Position numbers and translations under genes: made by a program
DNA from: Mytilisepta virgata
Lineage: Eukaryota > Mollusca > Bivalvia > Mytilida > Mytilidae
Direction: 5' to 3'
Assembly (NCBI GenBank): GCA_028015205.1
Contig: CM051512.1
Span: forward strand, 7,810,255-7,874,254
DNA: 64,000 nt
Shown here: in pieces, positions 22,732 through 34,700 of the stretch
Layout: every line of letters begins with the position of its first letter
Numbering within the stretch: position 1 is the stretch's first letter
The notes under the pieces: model-generated
What the model saw: only the letters and a program-made list of their open reading frames with translations
What the model was told of the DNA's origin: nothing
Database searches by the model: none

Positions 22732-24076
22732 GACCTGTTTACCAAAAATTGTATTTAGAGCAAGGTAAAACCATGACAATTTTCCAAGCTTCACTTCAGG
22801 AATAATAGATGTACATTACATGTTATCTTCTGGTTTGGTTTTCAGTTGTATTGAAAACTTGGAGAATTTGTTTTTAAGTATCAGATTTATTTGACTATAT
22901 TTATGAATATATAATTTTATTGATTCCCTAAATTTGTCCGAAATATGAAAAATGAAAAGATATGAGGTTATATTTAAAATATTTCTATTTTCTATTTTCT
23001 ATTTTTCCTGAATCAATCATTTTGCAAAAATATTTTTGATGAAAAATGGTTATAAAAATAAATATTTAGAAATAGGTCAGGTAAATCTTGAACAGTATAA
23101 TTTTATTTTGTTCCATTTGGCTTTGGGTTTGTTAATAAATATTTTCGATACCTTCAAAATACATGAAATAATAATAGATGTGTTAAGATTTACCAATATC
23201 ATTTTGAAGACAAAAGGTTTTGTATTGTGTCAATCAAACTACTAAAGCAATCAAAATAAATGTCATGATTCCCACCTTTAGGAATCTACTTAAAATATGT
23301 TCTCTATTATGTTTTTTTTTCACTTTTATCTAGGTAACACTAAACCATGTTTATAGTTTTCTTGATTTGTCATTTTTGAAAATTGATAATCCCTTCCATT
23401 TCGTCTTCTTAATTAATATTGATTTTGATAAAGAAAAATTGATGATAAATTATTGTTTAACGTCTAGTGGCAACCATTTAGTGCATATCAGGACAAGATA
23501 ATGAAAGGAAAGAAAACAAAAATGAAAACAGGAAAGAATTTTAATTGTTCACTATGTTTGGGTCTTTCTTATATAAATTTTACTAACGAGAAAGAAAATC
23601 ACAAGTAGTTCTGACCTGGTCCATTATTTCTCAGCCCTGAAAATCACAATTTGCAAAGTAAAAAAAAATACTTTAAAACACCTTACTTTAATGTTTCTAG
23701 AGAACGTAAATAAATATGCACATATTCATGATTTAAATATAAAAATTTGTTTTCATTGGTAGAGGCCTTCATTTAAGTAAATATATCATAGTTTTGTGGG
23801 AATAGTACGGTTTTCCGACAATCATATGTGGTATGAATAGCAACATGTATTTACTATTATGTGTTACTATTCATTCCATTTGGGATAAACACCTAATTGA
23901 TAATTGTGTTCTGATTAATTTGATAATGACCAATAAACAATCTCATTTTTTGTCTTGTTTACTTTCTTTAAAACCAATTAGCCCAATGATTTAGGTAATT
24001 CATTGTAACTGTGGTGAGTTAAAATCCCACTCATGGTGAGGTGTGTTTGTCTCCGATCTTAATGGGAAATATTGGT
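22732..24076. other. Intergenic, no genes recognised
   Basis: AT-rich sequence apart from a short SINE tail at 23443-23505. A 69-codon open frame around 23036-23245 has simple lysine- and isoleucine-rich content and is not supported as a gene. Confidence 0.5.
23443..23505 (-). mobile_element. SINE tail fragment
   Basis: ATTATTGTTTAACGTCTAGT followed by GGCAACC and GTGCATATCAGGACAAGA matches the tail portion of the SINE at 631-983 in the same orientation. Head and body are missing. Confidence 0.7.
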
Positions 24077-24170
24077 CAGTTATCTCCCCTAATCCAGTTA
24101 CTGAGGGTAGATAATTGTCTCCATTTGGTCCCAGAGGATAATTAATTATCTTTCAGGAGTAACTTGGTTT
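24077..24170. repeat. GTTATCTCCCC motif cluster
   Basis: AGTTATCTCCCCTAATCCAG, then TAGATAATTGTCTCCA and TAATTATCTTTCAGGAGTAA: a fourth member of the group at 444-547. It overlaps the start of the 175 bp tandem repeat. Confidence 0.4.
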
Positions 24171-24577
24171 CTTGAAAGGCTTGCCAGTTTTTCTTTGCTA
24201 AAGTTCATGGTCCTGTCCTCGACATCCGACAGTTTCCACCATTTAACCAAAACTGGCCACCATGTAATAACTGAGCTGAAAACTACATAACATCGCCATT
24301 TGGTCCTAGAGGATAATTCATTATCTTCCCCGAGTGACTTGGTTTCTTGAAAGGGTTGCCAGTTTTTCTTTGCTAAAGTTCATGGTCCTGTCCTCGACAT
24401 CCGACAGTTTCCACCATTTAACCAAAACTGGCCACCATGAAATAACTGAGCTGAAAACTACATAACATCGCCATTCGGTCCTAGAGGATAATTCATTATC
24501 TTCCCCGAGTAACTTGGGTTTCTTGAAAGGCTTGCCAGTCAGTTTTCTTTGCTAAAGTTCAGTGGTCCTGTCTTCGA
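24121..24577 (+). repeat. 175 bp tandem repeat, about 2.6 copies
   Basis: Units begin at CCATTTGGTC (24121), CCATTTGGTC (24296) and CCATTCGGTC (24471), exactly 175 bp apart. Units one and two are nearly identical, including CATCCGACAGTTTCCACCAT. The last unit is partial and has small insertions. The array is non-coding. Confidence 0.9.
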
Positions 24578-24635
24578 AATTTTGGGTTGTGGCTAAGGCT
24601 TTTCATTTCCGAATTTGGCTTTCAGCACTACAAAT

Positions 24636-24675
24636 GGATGAGTCGCATATATCGACGAAATATGAAATGCATATA
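24636..24675 (+). ncRNA. Hammerhead-ribozyme-like motif, core mutated
   Basis: GGATGA (24636-24641) is followed by stem II GTCG/CGAC around a CATATAT loop (24642-24656), then GAAA (24657-24660). A perfect 5 bp stem III ATATG/CATAT follows around AAATG, placing the candidate cleavage after A24675. The consensus CUGAUGA is changed at its first two bases (here TGGATGA), so activity is unlikely. Stem I could not be resolved. The surrounding text matches the copies at 45268 and 48720. Confidence 0.5.
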
Positions 24676-25999
24676 TATTAAAAAAAAGTAACGCTGTTTA
24701 TAAAGCGTCTGTGATACCAAATTTTAAAAATTTATTAGAGTAATTAATTAACTTTGTTGCTGCTTTTAATAGCTACAGAGGATGTCATGTAAGGTTTATT
24801 ACACCCATCTCAATCAAAAGAAGTATATATACATGTGTAGAAATATAATATTGCATGCATGATGATCGTGGTTCCTGTCTTTTAAATTAGAACTTCCGTA
24901 AATAGGTTAACCGAATACAGGTGTGTATAAAAGTATATATACATTCCTTGGAAAACTCCGGTTTTACATTCGAATTGAAGCAAGTCGGAAAAGTTGTTGT
25001 CGACGTGCTTTACCTCGCAACAAAAACAAAAACAATCTGAGAAATATCTTTGCAATATTGAAATTCTAATAAGAAGAAACTAGTTTTTGTGTGTGTGGGA
25101 GGAGGGTGGATGCATGGGTGAATATTTTACCAAACTCCCTAAAAAATTTGCCATTTTCTCCAATTTTTGCCAATTCCTTAATATTTTGCCCCTTTTCCCT
25201 GAATTCCCTTATTTTTTTCCAATCCCCCGGAAACACTCATTTTCAAAATTTCCAAAGTCGTGTCACACCACTATTGTGACAACGCTACTTCACATTCTGT
25301 TTTACGTAGGCTTCATGTAAGAACATCACCTTACCTGGAGTTTTTGGTTTAGTTGCTCAATACGTTTTGGTGTTTAGGTTTTGGCTATCCAAAGTGTTGG
25401 TAGTGAGCGTATCAGATGGGAGTTAATGAAGAAATACGCATTATACACAGGGAATTTTGGCATCTGGGTTTATTTGTCGAAGACCGAAGTTTTGCTACGA
25501 CCTTTGTTATGAATGTCGTGTTAAGAACTACCCTTATCAATTTTATTTTTCACCGTGGATGTATTCTTTCAACCCTAACCCTAACAAGCGACAAAGTTCA
25601 AGATTCTTAGTGATAAATTAATAAATTAGAAATAACAAAATAAGTAAGTGCCCTAGTCGTTTATTTTGATTTCCAACAAATAAATGTGTCTTCAATTTAA
25701 ACTTTGAGTAGCTAAACTTTAATTGTATCCAATACTAATAGATCTTGACATACTTCTTTATATCATTAAATGAAAGACCCTTTCGTGATGTGTGATCTTA
25801 AAGAAATGTTCTACAAATAACATTGAAAGCAAATTATCTAAACGTGATACAATCCTATTTGAAAATGTACCATTTGCGTCATGTATTGACTATTTGTTCA
25901 TATTCTTGGTGGATTGCATAATAGTTTTAAACTGAAAAATACAGACAAAAACTAATTTAAGTTAGCTAACCCTCTTTTTACGTTTGATGGCCTTTTTGG

Positions 26000-26954
26000 A
26001 AATTAGTTGTGTTGGTGGGTGTGATATGAACGTCGTGTGGGGTCATATGGCTACATAGCCAATTGGAACAAAACATTGTAGCAATGGTCCATAGGTACTC
26101 CTCTTTCAGAATTGTATCCGATGACCCTGCTCGCCTTCCAAGATGGCCCGAACATAGTTTAACATAGGACCCTATTGTAATTTTACTTAAAGATCTTCTC
26201 CAGTCGGAACAAAACATGGTAGCAGTAGTCCTTATGTTGTCCTCTTTCAGAATAGTATCGAATGACCCGGGCCTACCGCCCGCTTCCAAGATGGCCGCTA
26301 CAACCGAACATAGTTTAACATAGGACCCTACGGAAAATTTACTTAAACATTTTCTTGTCTAAAACCGCAAAACCAATTGTAACAAAACCTAGCAGCAATG
26401 GTCCCTAGAATTTTATCTGATGACACCCACCATCCAAGATGGCCGCTACTGCCGAACATAGTTTACGATAGGACCCTATGGGAAATTTACTTAACGATCT
26501 TTTTGTCTGAAACGACAAAGCAAATTGGAACAAAACAATGGGCCTTAGGTAGTCCTCTTTCAGAATTATATCCGATGACCTCACCCACCATAAAAGATGG
26601 CCTAACATAGTTTAACATAAGACCCTATTGAACATTTACTTAAAGATCTTTTGTCTGAAATCACAGGTCAATTCAAAGAAAATCTGACAGCAGTGTTCAT
26701 TAGGTAGAATTCTTCCAGACTTGTATGCAATGACCCCACTCACCATCCAAGATAGCTACCAGATCTGAACATAGTTTATCATAGAACCTTAAGGAAAAAT
26801 TCACTGAAGGATCTTTTTGTTTGAAACCAGTGAACAATTTTGCAAAACTCGTGAGTCAGTTGGATCTTCACAGCAATATTGCAGACAGAATTCATCTGCT
26901 TGAAGTCTGCAAATTATTAGCAGGTGAGCTATACAAACTCATGAGAACCTCTAG
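26000..26954 (+). repeat. Family A-related tandem units with 3' end (copy E3)
   Basis: About five diverged units of 143-170 bp carry CCAATTGGAACAAAAC, GTATCCGATGACCC, CCAAGATGGCCGCTAC and CATAGTTTAACATAGGACCC. The 3' end CAGGTGAGCTATACAAACTC followed by ATGAGAACCTCTAG (26921-26954) matches the family A terminus. No 5' palindrome was found, so the copy is 5'-truncated. It sits between blocks b and c of the large repeat unit. Confidence 0.7.
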
Positions 26955-28392
26955 ATTAAAATTTTTTGAGACCATTGACTGTTTTAGAATTGGCTTCAAC
27001 CATACAACATCCAACAATATGACAACAGAAATATAGAAATTGTGTGGAACATACGGAAGGTATTCATTGTCGAATAAAATCTGTAAAAGATAGACAAATG
27101 ATGTACTGTTCTATTGTAAAGCTTATACTTGACCACATATTTATTTTTCAATTAACAGATCGACTGCAGATTAAAGTAATAGGATGAAAACCTCATGTAA
27201 CAAGTTGTTTAATAAACATCATTGCAATTTTCAAAATATTACATACTCCACAGTTTGAAGTTAGTCTAGGCTACTTTAGAAATTTAACAAGTACGGTTTA
27301 AATTCAATGCCCTATTTTAATACTCTGAATGTACATTTGTATTTTGGTTAACATATGGCACGAGTGAGGTGTGGTACATGCATTATTTATACCCGTATTT
27401 ATATTAGATTGCAATTCTTTATCTGGTAAATTCCAATCGATCGGAGTTCTAACTGTGATACCTTTTAAAAATTTCAATTTTGTTAAAATATATTAGATAA
27501 TTTCCATAGAGACCAGATTTTTTTTATATTCGTACCGAATTAACGCTTTTCCCTTTTTTGTGATGTGCTTTTAATTCGATATTCGAACTTGTTTGGTTTT
27601 ATTAACGCTGGCAAGATTCAATTGTAGTACTTTTTTATATTTTAGGAAAAAAATATATCAATTATGATAATAATAAATCTACTTGTTCCAATATTTTTGA
27701 TGAACTCTTTCACATAAACAAGAAAATTAATTTTAAAACAATTTCAGGAATGAATCTGGAAATGAGATAGTCATTGCTTTTGTAGTGACACATAGTGTGA
27801 ATTCTTCAGTTGATTTTTTCATAAAATTTTATGAACAGAATAATTCCAACTCTGTAAATAGTACTTGGTTATATGCTTTATAGTTCAGACCCGATTGGTG
27901 TATTGCGCATGTTTTGATGTTTATTTTTGGGTTAATTAAGATTTGGCCTAGAACATACCGGAACGTTAATCCAGACTGGTGAACAAAATTGCGTCTGTTG
28001 TTCTGGATTTTTAACATTTAGAAGACTAATGAATTACATTTGGATACTACATTAAATAGTTACAGACGATGTCACGTAAGGTTATTACATCCGTCTCAAC
28101 CAAAAGAGGTATATATAGACATAAACATTGTATGCATTATGATCGTAGTTCCTGTCTCTAATTAGCACTTGCGCAAACATGTTTACCAAATACAGGTGTG
28201 TTTATAAGTATACATAGTAATGGATCAGGAACTATTTATATCCATATATGTTAACAAGAGGATGTCTTACTGACAGCTTAGCGGATTTTCCTTCCTCACT
28301 GCATGGAGCCGTAACACATAAACCCTACATTCCTTGGGAAAATTCGGTAAAAATGATTTGAACGTTTACATTTGAATTGAAGCAAGTTGGAA

Positions 28393-28808
28393 AAACCCGC
28401 CCGCTTCCAAGATGGCCGCTACAACCGAACATAGTTTAACACAGGACCCTATGGAAAATTTACATAAAAATGTTCTTGTCTAAAACCCCAAAGCCAATTG
28501 TAACCAAATTTAGCAGCAATGGTCCTTAGATGATCCTCTTTCAGAAATTTATCTGATGACCCCGCCCACCATCCAAGATAACCGCTACTGCCGAAGATAG
28601 TTTAACATAGGACCCTATAGGAAATTTACTTAACGATCTTTTTGTCTGAAACCACAAAGCCAATTGGAACAAAACTTGGTAGCAATGGGCCTTAGGTAGT
28701 CCTCTTTTAGAATTATATCCGATGACCTCACCCACCATAAAAGATGATCTAACATAGTTTAACATAAGGCCCTATTGGACATTTACTTAAAGGTCTTTTG
28801 TTTGAAAC
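28393..28808 (+). repeat. Family A-related internal fragment inserted in block a' (copy E4)
   Basis: CCCGCCCGCTTCCAAGATGG onward is a near copy of about 26273-26665 in E3. It interrupts block a' between AAGTTGGAAAA and TTGTTGTCGATGTG, which are contiguous in block a (around 24985-25005). Both ends are internal to the family, so this is not a simple full-element insertion. Confidence 0.75.
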
Positions 28809-29205
28809 ATTTGTTGTCGATGTGTATTACCTCGTACATATAAAACTGTTAAATATTTAAAAAAAAACCATTTCAATAATTTAAAAGAATACTATCTTCG
28901 CAATATCAAAATTATAATAAAGAATGTAACTATTTTGGCAATACTACTTTACAGACTACGTTGTATAAATGAACACAGACGACCATTGATTTGAATCCCT
29001 AAACTGATACATCTATACCAATTCCTTTGTTCAAACGAATACCGACGTCAAGTTCAGTATAATTGGTCCTAGTCTGAAGACCACCAGCGCTTCATGTTTT
29101 TGTTCCAAGAAAGTTTCATTTGTTTTCTTTTCATTATTTTGATTTTGGTGTTGAGAAGGGCACAGAACATTAAATATTGGTATATTTAAAGAAAATTGAG
29201 TGATG

Positions 29206-32200
29206 TATATAAGATAGAATAGAGAATGGAAACGGGGAATGTGTCAAAGAGACAAAAACCCAACCAAAGAGCAGAAAACAGCTCAAGGTTACCAATTGGT
29301 CTTCAACGCAGCGAGAAAATTCCACATCGGAAAATGGGCTTTAGCTGGCCCCTAAATAATAATGTATACTAGTTCAGCAAAAATGGACGGCACACTAAAC
29401 TCCGAAACATAAAAAATGAACCAAAATTAAAAAAAACACACAAAACTAACAAAGGCTAGAGGTTCCTGACTTGGGACAGGCGCAAAAATGCGGCCGAGGT
29501 TAAACATGTTTTGTGAGATCTCAACCCTTCCCCTATACCTCTAGCCAATATGGAATAAACAAACACAGAGCGATACATACAGTAAAACTCAGTTCAAAAG
29601 ATGTCCCAGTCCGATGTTAAAAAACGTAACAGAAGAAAAATTACCATGATCAATATATATTAACAAAGGACTACTAGCAGTTACTGGCATGGCAGCTCCA
29701 GACCTCAATTAAACTGATTGAAAGATTATGTCTATATCATATAGAAAATCAGCCACAATTCCTCCCATTAGGGGTTATGTATCATGTCATCATTCATTAT
29801 ACATGAAGAACATAACCCGTGTCATCCCAACAACTGGTTTTAGAATAAATGTTTATTTCCGATGCAAAGACCAAATGAGGGATTCAATATCAATTCCAAA
29901 AAATGCCATCTTTAATGTCTTGACAAAAGTATCGTAACTATATCCCTTGTTGATAAGTCTGTTTCAGGTTTGATTAGCTTTTCAGGTGAATGACGACATT
30001 TTTGTGCGTTGTATACAATATTACCATAAACGATGGGATGTGAAATACCCGAATATATAAGATGTTTGCACGTTGATTTATATTTACGAATGAGGTCCTT
30101 GTACCTATGATAAAATTTAGTAAAAGTTTGTGATATCGAAATCCCTGAACTAATAATTTTTCAGTAATACAGAGATTTCTTTCGTTAAAATCAAATACGT
30201 TGTTACATACACGAGCGAATCGAACAAGATGAGATATATAAATACCATACGATGGTGCCAAGGGAACGTCGCCATCTAAAAACAATAACAATAGGATATG
30301 AAAAATCATCTCTCTTATCGTAAATTTTAGTGTTAAGCTTCCCGTTAGAGATATAGATATCAAGATCCAGGAAAGGACAGTGTTCATTGTTAGTATTAGT
30401 TTTATTCAAAGTAAGTTCAAGAGTATAAATCTCTTTAGTGTAAATACCGAAGTCGTCATTATTGACAGCCGAAATATCATCCAAATATCTAAAAGTGTTA
30501 TTAAATTTTTGTATCAAATGTTGTTTCGTTGAGTCTTTGCTGATTTTAGATATAAATTGTGATTCGTAACAATACAGAAACAGGTCCGCAATAAGTGGTG
30601 CACAGTTAGTCGCCACTGGAATTCAGATAACTTGGTGATACACGGAATCTCCATATCGAACAAAAATGTTATCTAGTAAATATTCAAGTGCAGTTATCAT
30701 ATCAAAGCAGGTCCAATTGACATAGTTCTTTTGTTTGTCGTTAGTAAAAAATGACCTAAAAGAGTTTGAAGATGTATATTCACATTCTGACTTTTTAAAA
30801 GCCCATTTAATTAGGTATGTGAATTTTTTCATATTGAGATTATGAGGCAAAGTGGTATATAGGGTAGAAAAACCAAAACTTTTAACAGATTCGAAATCAC
30901 CAATATGAGCATGTAATTATATAATTTAGCAAGTACTTCCAACGAATTTTTCACACTCCAAAAGTAATTAATACCTATTACCAAGTTTTTGACTGTGCCA
31001 AGTGTACTAGTAAGTAGAATAAACAGTTTAGTGGTGAAAAATGGCTTGAACACGAAATAGGTGGTTGGTGCAGCTTTGGAGGCCAGTACATAGTTGGAAA
31101 TTTCCTGTTATTCGGTTCTGTTTGTAAAGAGGTACCAATAAGTTTATGTGTGTTAACGATGTCATTTTCCAAAAAATGAGTCAGTTGGATTGTAGGTGAA
31201 TTTGTGATTTACTTTGCAGAACCTCAATATGAAATTTACCTCAAACAATAACGATATTATTGGCAGCGTTATCAGCTGGGACGAAAACAAATTCCTTTCC
31301 GAGTTATTTTAGCTTATGTTTGATACGAGAAATAAGGCTATTATCGTTGTTGTTAGGAGTAAAATGTTCTTTAAAATGCTTAATGCGAATATCAACTATT
31401 TTCATTACTGAATTGAGAAAGGAATCTAAGGATTTCTTTGTCAACAACTTCTTGTTATATCCATTTTTTGCAGTAAGTATGGAGTGAGTCGTGGATGATG
31501 TTACGACACTCATTACACTTAATAATTGACGGGGAAAAAGGGGGGGGGGGGGCGATATTTATGTCCTTTTCTAAGGAATGATTTCAACTCTCGGTCCTGG
31601 ACGATGTTAAGGTCTTCTGTTATAACATGGGAACTGGGGTCATAAATGTATTTGGAATTACTGCAATTTCATCACGTAGGTGTATTATCACTGATATTAA
31701 TATCTTTACACACCTCGCTATAATTAAAAACATATTTCCGGGTAGATTTTTTGTAAACATAACAAATAAAAGGGAGCTCAGGAATCAGGAATTTGTTCTT
31801 TAACAGCATGATGATTAACAATACTGGTAATATTTATAAAATCAAAACCTTTATTGACGTATTTGATTTTAAGAAAATGTTTTTTTATGATTTTCAGGGC
31901 GATCGATTTTGGGAAACAGTTTAAATTAACAGTATGCAGTTTTTGTTTGGACTATTTATTTCATACTTAGGACTACCATATGGAATTTTGTTGCAGTCTC
32001 CCAAAATTTGATGTAATTTAATGACAGGCAAAGAACACAGCTTGGTTAACAGATGATGTCTGCCGTTGATTTTAGAAATAGTAATTAGGTCCCAAATATT
32101 TGTATTGTTAGTACGAAATTTTCTCTTATTCAGATTTATTTTACGTCCATGGGAACGGTTTTTACGTACGGGTTTAGAAACTATATCCTTATTGTTAACA

Positions 32201-32480
32201 GAATCGGTTCTGGATGTGTTACCAATTCCTATGATATTATCATTAAGACCGAGAGGATAATCCAATTAATTCAATTATTTTCCGTGATCGATCAAATTTT
32301 TAATGAGATTCCCCATGTTGCTTATCTACTACTTCTAAAGGTTGAACTGTTAAATATTTAATATGGTGATTGTGCTTCTTAAGGTGTTGATAAATGATAC
32401 TTTTGGATTCATTGGGTCTTCTAAGACGATAAAGGTGTTCTTACGTGCGTTTAGATAAATAGCGCATATTTATTGTAAGT
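29206..32480 (-). pseudogene. Decayed Penelope-like reverse transcriptase element
   Basis: Read on the minus strand, RT-type motifs occur in order across several frames: KEFVFVPADNAANNIVIV (around 31300-31250), KFPTMYWPPKLHQPP (around 31110-31065), MATNCAPLIADLFLYCYESQ (30616-30557) and the catalytic FRYLDDI (YLDD at 30487-30476), then FLDLDIYI and YDKRDDFSYP. Further downstream are SYGIYISHLVRFARVCNNV and ITEKLLVQGFRYHKLL. Frameshifts and stops separate these segments, so the gene is dead. The 3' tail lies at 29206-29690 and recurs at 16713 and 54640. Assignment to Penelope-like elements rests on the PKLHK and NCAPLxADLF motifs as I know them; another RT class is possible. Confidence 0.75.
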
Positions 32481-34097
32481 TGTATAATATTGTATAATAT
32501 TGTAAGTTTTTCATTATATCAGTTTCAAAATTTTAGGAAAATGTACGACCATTAAAAGTGGACCTTAACGTGTTGTTGATGGAAAGACGGAGACATGCAA
32601 GTCATTTTTTCGCTTGATACTTATCGATAGAAGGGTAACCACGATTTTTATTGTTGAAAATGTTAGAAATTGTAGTATTTTTAGATAAGCGATTAGATGC
32701 CCTTTGAAGAAGATTAGTTTTAAGTATTTTTCCGTTTCATTGAAAGGAGCAAATACTTGTATCCAGAATCTGAACAAGCATACAGGAATTGAACATGTTA
32801 AAAGATAAAATGGTACGGTGTTAGACGTAAGAATGTGTTTTTTTATTACTGTTCTTTATCATAAAGTCACAATCTGTATGGGAGCAACCATTAAATTTTT
32901 ACTGGTAGATTATTAAACCTCCAATGGACCAAGAAAAACAGATCGAGATATCAAAGTTCGACCATTTCCAGAAATCTTTCTGTATCTGTTTTGTATCTGT
33001 TTGTATATAACAGTTTCTGTATCTGTACTGGAAGTACGTTATTAATATATGTATGTCCACCTGTGTATGTAATAACCTGTTTCGTACATGCTTTGTTTAT
33101 TCCATCCCATTTACGTATGCATGTTGACTTTTGTTTTTAATAAACATTATTTTATTGACCTGTCTTTGATTTGACGAATAAACTTGTGTAGTTTGTAGGG
33201 CCGATTTAGGTATCTCGCAGACGACCCGAGTCCTCAGCGTTAATAATAGCTGATCTCGATAATGAGTCGAAAGGACTTTTATAGCAAAAGGTGATTTCTC
33301 ATTATTATTTCACAGCTTACGTATCTTTACAATTTTATTTGTTTATACAACTGAGATTCATAAAAGATCAAATTAAAGCTAATCTTCGAATTACACTAAT
33401 TATGACAACAAACGATTATCTATTGATTGGCTTCAGTTTTCCCACCTGCGCTCCGAATCACACTCTTCAATGATTAATGAACTATTTGATAGGTGCATAA
33501 TTGACTTTACAGGTACATGTAAGTTCGAGTCTCGAGATGTACATTTAATGTTTTCATTATTACAAGGACCAAAATATTAGTTCGATGGTTCGAGAAACCA
33601 GGTTTTTATTTACATAGATAAAGAATGAAAAATGATGGGACTTTGACTTTTCTACCCATCCGCTTTGTTAGAGCAACGGCATCGAAGTTCGACTGTATTA
33701 TACCTCTCGGTGTAATTACTCCTGCATTAACATGAGTTTGATATAATTATGTACAAATTTGAAGTTGATAAAATTTTGAGATTCTGTTAATATACCTAAG
33801 GAGCAATTAAAAAAAAACATAATCCATTAGACAGACAAACCCCGGGAAGACAAATAAACAACCACAAGCACAACCAATAAACACTGAAAACTAAAAAACA
33901 ATGAACAACTACTATAAAACCAGGGGTGAACCCAGGTGCTCCGGAAGGGTAAGCAGTTCCTGCTCTGTATACGGCACCCGTTGTGAAGTTCAACAAAGTC
34001 AATTCAGTGACAGTCACAAATCAGTGGAGGTACATGAAATGTTACGACAGTGGGAACAGGTAGTTCAGGGTTCAGGTTAAAGCAAAATTCACCTTAA
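32481..34097. other. Spacer upstream of the RT pseudogene, no genes recognised
   Basis: This may include remaining 5' parts of the Penelope-like element up to about 32800. After that it is AT-rich sequence without structure except the tail-like fragment at 33850-33975. Confidence 0.4.
33850..33975 (-). repeat. Retroelement tail fragment (CTTACCCTTCCGGAGCACCT box)
   Basis: On the minus strand, GCTTACCCTTCCGGAGCACC followed by TGGGTTCACCCCTGGTTTTA matches segments at 50095-50405, 55795-55890 and 61062-61325. The latter follows an RT pseudogene, so this is probably a detached retroelement tail. It is non-coding. Confidence 0.6.
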
Positions 34098-34700
34098 CTT
34101 GAGGTTTGGATAATGGTTCAATTTCTCACTACGCTTTGGTGTTTATGTTTTGGCTAGCAAAATTTTAGCGTACCTGACGGGAGTTGAGCAAGAAATGGAC
34201 ATCCTGCGCATGCGCATCACGAGTGTATTTGTCGAAGTCCTATAAAATTAGTATTAAGTTTTGCTTGGACTTCTGTCATTTTTAGCAGGGATGTATTAAG
34301 AATTAGCTTTATCAATTTTTTCATAATGTATTCTTTCAACCCTGACTCTAACAAGTGACAAACTACAATACTTTTTAATCACTGTTCAAGATTCTAAGCG
34401 ATTAATAAATTAGAAATAACAAAATATGGAGTAGGTGCTCAAGTCATTTGTTTTGATTTCCAACAGATAAATGTGTCTTTAATTAAATCTTTGAGTAGCT
34501 AAAGATTAAATTTTTCCAATACTAATATATCTTGTCATACTTCTTTATATCATTAAATGAAAGACAAGGAATTTTCCATAAATAAAATTGACAGTAAGTT
34601 ATCGAAAAGTGATGCAATCTCATTTAAAAATCTGCCATTTGCGTCATTGACTACTCTGAATAATAAGCACTTTTTTTTTATTTTCGCTTAATTGCATACT
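34098..34700 (+). repeat. Second copy of block b
   Basis: Homologous to 25339-25925. Shared phrases include TTGGTGTTTATGTTTTGGCT, ATTAATAAATTAGAAATAAC, AATAAATGTGTCTT and CATACTTCTTTATATCATTA. Divergence is moderate with indels. It carries the same orientation as the first copy. Confidence 0.8.

Larger units (their letters stand above)
24770..29110 (+). repeat. First copies of a large diverged repeat unit (blocks a-b-c, then a')
   Basis: Block a (24770-25060, with GATGTCATGTAAGGTTTATT and AATTGAAGCAAGTCGGAAAA) recurs at 28060-28392 and continues at 28809-28970. Block b (25339-25925) recurs at 34098-34700. Block c (27000-28020, with the phrase TGAACAG...ATTCCAAC) recurs at 41000-41420, 43950-44600 and 46700-47700. 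All copies have the same orientation and order, suggesting an old tandem array of a multi-kilobase unit. It encodes no recognisable protein. Confidence 0.6.

Noticed and set aside
25571..25588. Telomere-like AACCCTAACCCTAAC
   Set aside because: Only two and a half units, and the paralogous block at about 34340 reads CAACCCTGACTCTAACA, so it is ordinary sequence of the repeat unit.
30203..30616. Intact reverse transcriptase gene
   Set aside because: The frame carries core motifs, but flanking RT motifs lie in other frames with stops between, so the element is a pseudogene.
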